Assembly: GCA_958430865.1 (NCBI GenBank)
Contig: CAUDNR010003335.1
Span: 1-17,585, forward strand
From: Entrophospora sp. SA101
Taxonomy: Eukaryota > Glomeromycota > Glomeromycetes > Entrophosporales > Entrophosporaceae
Direction: 5' to 3'
DNA length: 17,585 bases
This document shows, piece by piece, positions 9,985-17,585 of the stretch. The translations under genes and the position numbers were made by a program. Under the pieces are notes generated by a model. That model was given only the letters and a program-made list of their open reading frames with translations. It was not told where the DNA came from and searched no databases. Position 1 is the stretch's first letter, and the number at the start of each line of letters is the position of its first letter.

Positions 9985-10660
9985 TTAATATTTTATTGTC
10001 TTATCTAAATATCTATCAATTTCATCCAAATGTTTATTAATGTTTGAGTGATTGTGTTTTTGTATTCTAAGCATTGCATTAAAAAGTAATCTTGCTGTAA
10101 TGATTTAGATTCATCATTAAGATTTTGAGCATCTTTAACTTCTGATTGGTTTTATTTAAAGAAATACTTTCAAGTAATATTCCTTTTTTACTTCCTCCTC
10201 ATAAATTATTTATTTTTTATTATGGATTTGAGAACTAACAGTATTTAAAGATGATGGATTTGATGAGAATGTTTCTAGGTTCATAGTAGGACTACAAACA
10301 TAACAATCATGATTGTTGTGCCCTTTTAATTCTGTATCAATAGCATAGTTTTTGATAAGTGAAATAAGTGAGTTGATCTGATAAATAAAAGGAAGAACAG
10401 ATTTATCTCTAGTCCAGGGTCTATTCAGCTGGTTAATTGATTTTCCTGCAAAAATAATCCAGAAACTTGTCCTGTTAAAGCTGTGTTGATTTCAAAGAAA
10501 GTTAATCAAAGCCTTCTATGCCATTAATGAATTGAATGGAATTAGTGCACTACAAATGTGTCCAGAGTCACATTGCCATATTTTTCTGTTTAATAATATT
10601 TCCAAGGAAGACAAATTATCATCAACACTTGAGTTAACATTTACAAATTGAAGCTGACAT
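9985..10660 (-). pseudogene. Decayed coding region of unknown family
   Basis: On the minus strand one frame from about 10655 reads through 'KIWQCDSGHICSALIPFNS', is hit by two stops (near 10520 and at 10492-10494), then stays open for 93 codons to a stop at 10210-10212. Another frame closer to 9985 reads 'RLLFNAMLRIQKHNHSN' and ends 'DEIDRYLDKTIKY' at TAA. The composition (Leu, Asn, Ser, paired Cys) looks like real but broken protein sequence rather than random AT-rich DNA. I do not recognise the family; a mobile-element-borne protein is one possibility. Confidence 0.35.
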
Positions 10661-11154
10661 TTCAATGAATATAATTTTTATTTTAATTAATTATGACAAA
10701 AACATTTCATCAGGTATCATTTAATCATGACATCATCAATGACACATTTTGACATTTAACTTTAGTAATTGTCAATTAGTTGTCATTTATCATTTTATTT
10801 TATTTTATTTTATTTTATTGGACAAAACCATGTAAAAAGTCATGTTATTTGTAATACTTCAAGATGTATAAATATGCTTGAAATCTCCTCCAGTAAAAAA
10901 AAAATTAAAAAATAATTGATCTTTCAGTAATAACACTTTCATTAATTGATTCATAACTCTTTCTGATGATTAATGGTTTGGCCAACATTTAATTATTAAT
11001 TAGGAACCCCTTTTATTGGTTTTACTATATTGCTTGTATGGATACCTCAAGTAATGTAGTTGTATGTGATTTTAATTAGTTTGAACATTATTAGATGTGT
11101 GCCAGATTTAGTGACTCTGCAATAGAGTAGAGTTTCTATTCATAATACAAATTT
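10661..11154. other. Intergenic with a pentanucleotide microsatellite
   Basis: Apart from the ATTTT repeat at 10792-10819 there is only AT-rich sequence with scattered TGACA/TGTCA words between 10690 and 10785. No coding evidence. Confidence 0.4.
10792..10819 (+). repeat. (TTTTA)n microsatellite
   Basis: About five and a half consecutive TTTTA units without interruption. Confidence 0.9.
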
Positions 11155-11479
11155 TTGTTCAAATTATTCAAATCATTTGTTTGTTCAAATCATTCAAATC
11201 ATTCATTTATTCGAATTATCATCATTCGTTTATTATTCGAATTATCATAATTTGTTTATTTGAATTGTTATCATTTGTTAATTATTCAAATCCTTGTCAT
11301 TCGTTTATTTGAATTGTTATCATTTGTTGATTATTCAAATCCTTGTCATTTGTTTATTATTCAAATTGTTATAATTCGTTTATTATTCAAATTGTATCGT
11401 TCGTTTATTATTATTATTATTTGAATTATCATCATTCGTTTATTATTTGAATTGTTATCATTCATTTATTATTTATTAC
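11155..11479 (+). repeat. Degenerate minisatellite of alternating 23- and 26-base units
   Basis: About 13 units begin with a CATTCGTTT-like word and carry TTATTCAAAT or TTTGAATTGTTAT-like cores. Two consecutive 49-base blocks (about 11250-11347), each a 23-base plus a 26-base unit, are nearly identical, so a higher-order unit arose by duplication. Many units include the self-complementary core AATTCGAATT or a variant, so neighbouring units can pair as short hairpins. No coding frame. Confidence 0.85.
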
Positions 11480-11996
11480 AGTTTTACAGTTTATGGCTTT
11501 AATGACTTTAGGGTGCACGCTGAATTTATTTATGTAATGCTGAATAATTGTAATTCAGGTAAAATTTAATTTTTAACAGAAAATCTAAATATATTAATTC
11601 GCAGATCTTTTATCAACCAGGGGATTTTCATAGGGGCAAATTTCATAATAAATTTACTAATGTCCAAAATGGCAACTTCGTGACACAGCTTTTTTTATTT
11701 TATATGATAAAATTCTAATTTTTTTTTATTTTCAACATCGTTAACTAAAATACAAATCCACCTTGAATTAAATTTGTTATTTATTTTATTGTTACTATTT
11801 ATTATTCTCGAAAAATGACAACCTCACATACATCAGCAAACACCAACCAACACAACATACGTGTAACATGTTTTTTATATTGACGCTCAATTGTTTTAAA
11901 GTAGGGGCGGGACTATATGGTATTCCATTTACACTGCTAAACCTATAAGATATTTTTAATAATTATTATTAGATCAGACAATAGATAGTAAAAAAA
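11480..11996. other. Intergenic, includes left copy of a degenerate direct repeat
   Basis: Sequence around 11664-11745 (AAATGGCAACTTCGT followed by T-rich sequence) resembles 12456-12530. A CA-rich stretch at about 11820-11865 precedes the next short gene. A possible non-coding or frame-broken exon ends at 12027 after an AG near 11972. Confidence 0.45.
11664..11745 (+). repeat. Degenerate direct repeat, left copy
   Basis: AAATGGCAACTTCGT followed by a CTTTTTTT/ATAAAATT-like T-rich tract. The same order recurs at 12456-12530 as AAATGGCGACTTCGT plus a similar tract. The two copies bracket the short spliced ORF, about 790 bases apart. Confidence 0.5.
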
Positions 11997-12386
11997 ATGT
12001 TTCATCAACAATTGATCCAATATGCAAGTATAATTTTATTTTTTATATGATTGAAAATATAAACTTCACTATCTACTGAATTTTTAGCTGGTAATGAACC
12101 ACTTGAATCGGTCTTTGAACTTCCCAAGGGTTGGGCACTGAAAAGCAACCAAAAATATGGACAAAAAGGTGGTGGTAATCATATGCCTGTGCAAATTACA
12201 AGTTTGTTGGAAGGTTTCTTTTTAGCTGGAGAAGCAGATAGAACAAGAAGATACACTGCTGAAACTATGTTGGAAGAGTTGAACGTTATGGTGGAAGAAG
12301 AAGGCCAGTTTGATAAAAGCAAAGTTCCAAAACTCCAAACTATAAAATGCAAAAAGAACCTTGAAAGAAGTTGGTATTCCCATTGA
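11997..12386 (+). CDS. Short spliced ORF of a dispersed fungal family, probably truncated
   Basis: An ATG at 11997 and a GT donor at 12028 join to exon 12088-12386 in phase 1, giving 109 residues. The second exon carries 'LPKGWALKSNQKYGQKGGG', 'LLEGFFLAGEADRTRRYTAE' and 'VPKLQTI', phrases I associate with a multi-copy family in Rhizophagus-type genomes; its biochemical role is unknown to me. After 'PKLQTI' the frame reads a Lys-rich nonsense-like tail and stops. The expected-looking C-terminus ('KEVGIPIEMSRKRSNRHT', stop at 12418-12420) is open in another frame directly downstream, so a small deletion or frameshift has probably shortened it. The upstream exon may also be out of frame ('SSTIDPICK' in a different frame). 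It is likely a recent pseudogene, but the spliced ORF itself is intact. Confidence 0.55.
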
Positions 12387-12455
12387 AATGAGTAGAAAAC
12401 GTAGTAATCGACATACTTAATTTCATATATATATAAAATATAAAGCAAAAACCTT

Positions 12456-12530
12456 CAAATGGCGACTTCGTACATAACTTTCTTTTTTTCTAACATATAA
12501 TAAAGATTTTTTTTTTGATTTTCATGTTTT
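12456..12530 (+). repeat. Degenerate direct repeat, right copy
   Basis: Partner of 11664-11745; 14 of the first 15 bases agree and the T-rich tail aligns with small gaps. It lies just downstream of the frame-shifted C-terminus of the short ORF, so it may be a duplicated flank or the remains of terminal repeats. Confidence 0.5.
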
Positions 12531-12769
12531 TTCACATTTATCCTATTGTTTTGCATAAAATTTGGTGCGATATAAATTTTGTATGTTGTATAACTATTTC
12601 ACAAACACAGTCGATTATTTTCTTCAATTAGTATGCCCCAAATTTTTATATGTAAATCCCTTGCTTCGTACACGTTTCGCCAATTAATATTTTGTGTGAT
12701 ACATATTTGTGGCCGAAAAAAAAAGTTCTTTGGGAAAAAAATTTTTTTTTGATAAATTATACAAAAGCC
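12531..12769. other. Upstream region of the kinase gene
   Basis: AT-rich leader of the kinase gene, with a homopolymer-rich stretch (A and T runs) at about 12715-12752 just before the ATG at 12770. No promoter element can be named. Confidence 0.4.
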
Positions 12770-15347
12770 ATGATGAAAAACACTTTGAATGAAAACAAAC
12801 ATCATTATGATACTCCTACTGACAAAAATGAAGATCCATATATTAGATATAAAGAGTATGGGGAATGTCAAACCTGCAATAGATATAATACCCATTTGGC
12901 ATGGTGTCAATCATGTGATCCAAAGTTGTTAACTGAAGGGTGGACTAGTGGCAATGAAACATTAGATGAGTTGATTAAAAGTACACAACTTAAAGCAACT
13001 AAGTATCATTATAATAATTATCTTCAATGGATTCCTTATAATGATTTAACAAATATCCAAAAGATAGGTGAAGGTGGTTTTGCAACTATATCCAAAGCTA
13101 TTTGGTTAAATGGTGATAAACTGGCTATTGGAAATAAAAGAACTAGAAAAGATAGGACTGTAGCACTAAAAAAACTACATAATTCACAGAATATTTCTGA
13201 TGAGTTTCTTAATGAGGTAAATTATTTATTTTCAGATTTTTTAATCTTATTCTGAATTTAATATATTTTTTTTATATAGTTTAGAAATTATGTTACATTT
13301 CATGGTAAATCATTTATAAATAAAATTTATGGGTTAACACAAGATCCAGCTACAAAAGAGTATATCTTTATAATGGAATACATGGAAGATGGAAGTCTTC
13401 AAGATTATGATGATCAATATTCAAAGGAAAGAAGAGAATATTATGGGAAATGTCCAACATGCAATAGATATAATACTGATTATTTATGGTGTAAATCATG
13501 TGATCCAAAGTTGTTAACTGAAGGGTGGACTAGTGGCAATGAAACGTTAGATGAGTTGATTAAAAGTACACAACTTAAAGCAACTAAGTATCATTATAGT
13601 AATCATCTTCAATGGATTCCTTATAATGATTTAACAAATATTGAAAAGATAGGTGAAAGTGGATTTGCAACTATATCCAAAGCTACTTGGTTAAATGGCT
13701 ATAAAAGTATAAATTATTATAAAAATGAAAAAATCAGTAAAGATATGCCTGTGGCATTAAAAAAATTACATAATTCACAGAATATTTCTGAAGAATTTCA
13801 TAATGAGGTAAATTATTTTATTGTTTTGTTTATTTTCAGATTTTTTAAATATTATTGATTATTATTGTTGTAATTAAATATTTTATTTGTTATTTTAGCT
13901 TGAAAATTATATGAAATTTCGTGATAAAGTATATATTTATGGATTAACACAAGATCCAATTACAAAAGAATATATATCTGTAATGCATTACATGGAAGAT
14001 GAAAGTCTTCAAAATGATGAATATTCTGATGAAAGAGATGAAGAGTATGGGGAATGTCCAACTTGTTATAAATATAATATTCATTATGCATGGTGTCAAT
14101 CATGTGATACAAAGCTATTAACTGAAGGATGGACTAGTGGCAATAAAACATTAGATGAATTGATTAAAAGCACACAACTTAAAGCAACTTTGTATTGGAA
14201 TGGTAATTATATTCAATGGATTCCTTATAATGATTTAACAAATATTGAAAAGATAGGTGAAGGTGGTTTTGCAACTATATACAAAGCTACTTGGTTAAAT
14301 GGTGAGAAATGTACTGATGGAAATAAAAGAACTAGCAAAGATAGGACTGTTGCACTAAAAAAACTACATGATTCACAGAATATTTCTGATGAATTTCTTA
14401 ATGAGGTAAATTATTTTATTTTTTTATTTATTTTCAGATTTCTTAGATATTATCAATTATTATTGTTGTAATTAAATATTTTATTTATTATTTAGTTCAA
14501 AAATTATATGAAGTTTCATGATAAAAATGATATAATTCATATTTATGGATTAACACAAGATCCAATTACAAATGAATATATATTTGTAATGAGATATATG
14601 GAGGATGGAAGTCTTCAAAATTATTTAACTAAAGATTTTAAAAATTTAAAATGGAAGCAGAAAATTGTTATTCTTAGACAAATTATTAAAGGTTTAAAAG
14701 ATATTCATCAAAAAAAATTTATTCATCATGATTTTCATAGTGGTAATATTCTTCAAAGTAGTTATGACTCATGGATTGGAGACTTAGGATTATCATGCTC
14801 AGCTAGTCAAACATCATCATCAGACAAAAATGATATATGTGGAGTATTATCATATATTGCACCAGAAGTTTTAAAAAAAAAACCATATACAATGGCATCA
14901 GATGTATACAGTTTTGGAGTTTTGATGTCTGTAGTATCAACTGGTCAACAACCATTTAATAATTTGGCACATGATGAATACCTTGCAGTAAAAATATGTA
15001 AAGGTGCAAGACCCAGTTTTTCAAACAATACACCAAAATTCTATATTGAACTAGCATTCAGATGCATGGATGCTAATCCAGATAAACGTCCAACTGCAGG
15101 AAAAATTTACAGGATTATTGATTTTTGGAATGATTCACTTCAACATTATAGGCCATATAATGAATATAAATCAATTGAAAAAGAGTTTGATAAAATGGAT
15201 GAAATAAAATTTGATCCTTCAACAATTACTGCAGTAATTCATCCAAATGCAGTTTATAATAGCAGATTATTGAATTTTACAAATCTTCCCCAACCTGTGA
15301 ATTCCAATAAAGTAACAATTATTAGTAACAACAATGGTAATTATTAA
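12770..15347 (+). CDS. TKL-like protein kinase with three tandem zinc-ribbon/N-lobe modules and one C-lobe, 4 exons
   Basis: Exons 12770-13216, 13280-13807, 13899-14405 and 14496-15347 join through three phase-0 GT-AG introns to 777 residues. Zinc ribbons (CxxC-x9-CxxC) start at C33, C207 and C378; each is followed by 'EGWTSGN', 'QWIPYNDLTNI' and an N-lobe. Glycine loops: G100 (GEGGFA), G274 (GESGFA), G445 (GEGGFA). VALK lysines: K134, K310, K479. Each of exons 1-3 ends right after the helix-C Glu (E149, E325, E494), and each following exon opens with the next strand and hinge ('YMEDGSLQ' or variant). Only exon 4 continues into a C-lobe: HHD-FHSGN (571-578), DLG (590-592), APE (616-618), 'SDVYSFGVL' and 'NPDKRPT'. 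The third N-lobe plus exon 4 make one complete kinase fold; the first two lack a C-lobe. HRD reads HHD and DFG reads DLG. Kinases of this type phosphorylate Ser/Thr; substrate unknown. Alternatives are misjoined tandem partial genes or assembly duplication. Confidence 0.8.
12866..14405 (+). repeat. Tandem genomic triplication of a ~585-604-base kinase module
   Basis: The first Cys codons of the three zinc ribbons lie at 12866, 13451 and 14055, so the period is 585 then 604 bases. The repeat includes intron sequence: introns 2 (13808-13898) and 3 (14406-14495) are nearly the same, sharing the internal 'ATTATTATTGTTGTAATTAA'. Intron 1 (13217-13279) is shorter and more diverged beyond its start. 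The duplication therefore happened at DNA level, and exons 2/3 look like the youngest pair by intron similarity. Confidence 0.85.
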
Positions 15348-15601
15348 TTATTCAATTATTAATTTTAAAATTTAGTATCAATATTAACATAAATTATCAC
15401 ATTTATAGTTTCTCATCTAATGGATATAAATATTTAGATTAATTTGATTATTTATATTTAATAATGATATTATATAAAGATAATAATTTCACACAATTAT
15501 CATATCTTTGGATTTTCTTTTCATTTTAAAATTTGGATGTCAAATGTGCGCACTAAAACAATGACTTTGATAAACAAATAAATGTAATTTTAATAATCAT
15601 A
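15348..15601. other. 3' flank of the kinase gene
   Basis: AT-rich sequence with no coding content that I can support; presumably the kinase 3' untranslated and polyadenylation region. Confidence 0.4.
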
Positions 15602-15744
15602 AACATACATAATAGCAGTATTATTTATTTTCTCGCCTTTTCAAATCAATGTTTTCATTTTTTTCATAGCATTAACATACATAATAGCAGTATTATTTAT
15701 TTTCTCACCTTTTCAAATCAATGTTTTCATTTTTTCATAGCATT
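15602..15744 (+). repeat. 72-base direct tandem duplication
   Basis: Two adjacent copies, 15602-15673 and 15674-15744, start AACATACATAATAGCAG and end CATAGCATT. They differ by one G/A change and one T-run length change, so the duplication is recent. A third copy would begin at 15745, but only 'AACA' matches. Confidence 0.95.
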
Positions 15745-16449
15745 AACAAGTCAAAGTGGTATACTACTACTAATCAAATATATCATATAATATGTATAAA
15801 ATACAAATAATTCATTAATATCTGAATAATTTAAATATAATAAAAATTGTACCTATATTATCAAATAAAAAGCCCATATTCAACTTACTTGTTGAACCAC
15901 TATTGCAGTCAACTTCCAGAAGAGGTTTCCCATCCTCCGGATTTGGTTGTCTTAAATGATTCTTTCCTCCAAAAATACACAACAAAGATACAAATTATGT
16001 GGTAGATTGATTGAATGTCAAACTTCTGATCTTATTTGAAAATGCTGATCTGGAAGCTTTGATGTTTTCCCCAATAAAAAGAGTACATTAAAAAATACCA
16101 CCTTCAATAGATAGCTAGCCACATTGATGCTTGAGAAAGAAGAAATTTTCAAAATCAGAACCGGATACTGGCCACCAGAAACATGAACTGTGAGAAACAT
16201 CCAATCTGAACCAACTTGATTGTTAGAAGCTCTTATGGCAGCCACAAAATCATGAACAAGTCAACAAACACACTTTGCTTTCGAATTGTGCCCCTTTTTC
16301 AAAAATAAATACCTTGATTATGGCCAAAGACAAATGGACCTACTTGCATGAAGTGGCAACACCATGCCAAGCAATCACAAGTTGTGGAAGGACCTTGAGA
16401 TGGTGAATTAGGGCATTTCATCAAATATGATAAATTTCAAAACCATGGA
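15745..16449 (+). other. Less AT-rich stretch, probable upstream part of a decayed element
   Basis: From about 15890 the base composition becomes noticeably richer in G+C and resembles old coding DNA. Short open runs occur on the plus strand (for example about 37 codons from 15891 and a stretch before 16368) but all are broken by stops. Because the Helitron/PIF1 remains start directly after, it is probably the same relic, too decayed to assign. Confidence 0.35.
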
Positions 16450-17300
16450 ATGATCCACATACATGGCTTTACCTACACAATCCATGCAGATATTCCTGAT
16501 CCAATCATGGAAAAGCATTGTCATGAAGTATCATTCATTGCACCATCAAATGGAGAACCATGTTCCAAAGGGTTCCCTCAGCCACAATCAGATCCAAAAC
16601 CCCAGGTCTGAAATCGAAATTATTAACACCAAAGATAAAAAAGGCAAGGTGACTGTACAGTGAATGTTTCGTTAGATACATAGTGAGCCCTTTTTCTTTC
16701 AACATCTCATTATGAAGGTTGCAGCAAGGTCAGTTATACGACTTGCTAGGATGTTTAACCACATACTGAGAAAGATTCCCCCTAAGATATAACAAAGCAA
16801 TAATTTACTTAGAAATAAGATCACTCTTACCTGAGCTTGAGAATCAAGATCTATCCGATATCATGTTTCATCAGCTGGCATCACATCATCCTCCACTTGA
16901 TACAATCACTTCAGAATGAGCCATATGGTATTTACAGCACCCTGTACAACATTTTGGAAAATCATCAGATGAAAGGAAGATATCCCTACTTCTTTTGATG
17001 GATTTAGGAAGTCCTTCATGACAAAACAAATCATTAGTCTAAAATAATACCTGTTAATGGCTCCTACTGGTGTTACCCTCCAGAACATTGGTGGAAGGAC
17101 CATACACTCATTCTTGAAAGATACAAGACTAGCTACAGAAAATCTATGCCATTATAATAAATGAAATATCTATGGTGGACAATGACCTGCTCACCTTCAT
17201 CAGCAATACCTTCTCCTGGGTTCACAATATTGATCTTTTTTTGGTATGTTGACATTAATGTGGCTCACATCAACCAAACCTTTTTTTTCTAGAACTTGCT
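16450..17300 (+). pseudogene. Decayed Helitron-type replicase/PIF1-like helicase
   Basis: Plus-strand pieces in several frames follow the order of a Helitron protein. At 16450-16611, 'HGFTYTIHADIPDP' and 'GEPCSKGFPQP' match the conserved 'IHAxIPDP ... PCxxxCxKGFPxP' region before the helicase. From 17054, 'LMAPTGVTLQNIGGRTIHSF' matches the PIF1 motif APTGVAAxNIGGxTIHS; upstream 'KSFMTKQII' may be the wreck of Walker A. From about 17148 in another frame, 'IIINEISMVDNDLLTFISN' matches the Walker B segment IDEISM, with Asp changed to Asn. Internal stops and frameshifts separate the pieces and hundreds of expected codons are missing between them. It is inactive. No Helitron end hairpin was identified. 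Confidence 0.7.
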
Positions 17301-17585
17301 TTCAATATCAGAATCACTGTTAAAAAAAAAATCATTTATAAGAATCTAATTTTATTTTATTAAATAATTTTTTACCATTATTTTATTGAAGCATCATTGT
17401 TTTCTCAAGTTGTATTTGTAATTGAATTTTTATCATTGTGAAAAAATTCGATTTTCCAAGTATCTTGTTCAATTTTTTGTTGTATCAACAAAAATAATTA
17501 GTAATGATTATACATGCTATGGTAATTATTTTGCCAAAAACGTAATACGTAATACGTAATACGTAATTACGAAATTAATTACGAA
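17301..17585. other. AT-rich right edge
   Basis: No coding evidence. The last 50 bases hold a short tandem repeat, described separately, which may belong to an element continuing outside the window. Confidence 0.4.
17540..17585 (+). repeat. (ACGTAAT)n tandem repeat running to the right edge
   Basis: Three to four 7-base ACGTAAT units, followed by ACGTAATTACG and AATTAATTACGAA, which are partly self-complementary. The array may be the subterminal repeat of a DNA transposon extending past the edge, but only this end is visible. Confidence 0.75.

Noticed and set aside
12599..12910. 103-codon minus-strand open frame
   Set aside because: Antisense to the start of the kinase gene and its leader.
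16018..16245. 75-codon minus-strand open frame in the less AT-rich stretch
   Set aside because: It looked coding at first, but the neighbouring identifiable protein remains (Helitron/PIF1) are all on the plus strand, and no family fits this frame.
16906..17103. 65-codon minus-strand open frame
   Set aside because: It overlaps the plus-strand PIF1 motif APTGV..NIGG..TIHS, which is far more specific.
1..17585. tRNA, rRNA or CRISPR-like structures
   Set aside because: No tRNA-like A/B boxes with cloverleaf pairing, no rRNA-like sequence and no regularly spaced identical repeats with unique spacers were seen; the repeats present are directly abutting tandem arrays.

Overview
The window looks like nuclear DNA of a filamentous fungus, most likely an arbuscular-mycorrhizal Glomeromycotina species (Rhizophagus-like). 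The base composition is very AT-rich. Genes carry many short GT-AG introns of about 60-110 bases. A TKL-type kinase carries the CxxC..CxxC zinc ribbon and 'EGWTSGNETLDELI' linker that I associate with the expanded kinases of these fungi. Relics of mariner, Helitron/PIF1 and nuclease-type effector genes fill the spaces. All assignments come from reading the sequence and remembered family motifs; no search was run.

Left part (1-6327): the last 44 codons of a mariner-like transposase lie at the edge. Next is a 15-exon gene (643-4117, +) for origin recognition complex subunit 3. It converges on a two-exon gene (5566-4318, -) for an Apd1/Aim32-type thioredoxin-like [2Fe-2S] protein with both Cys and both His ligands; only 200 bases separate the two stop codons.

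Middle (6328-12420): a two-exon gene encodes a secreted nucleoside hydrolase with an intact DTDGDTDD motif. It is followed by about 4.4 kb of decaying sequence. This holds a possible tiny spliced ORF, a frameshifted PD-(D/E)XK nuclease-like (crinkler-type) pseudogene, an unidentified decayed coding region with two internal stops, a pentanucleotide microsatellite, a minisatellite with alternating unit lengths, and a short spliced ORF of a dispersed Glomeromycotina family whose tail is out of frame.

Right part (12770-17585): the most interesting locus is a four-exon kinase gene (12770-15347, +). Three consecutive exons each encode a zinc ribbon plus a kinase N-lobe with glycine loop and VALK lysine; only the fourth exon carries a catalytic C-lobe. 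All three introns are phase 0 and sit just after the helix-C glutamate, so any of the first three exons could splice in frame to the catalytic exon. Beyond it lie a 72-base tandem duplication, a decayed Helitron/PIF1 helicase and a 7-base tandem repeat at the right edge.

The replication, Fe-S, nucleoside-salvage and kinase genes have no evident joint pathway. The layout is conserved single genes on the left and a mobile-element-rich, duplicating zone on the right.
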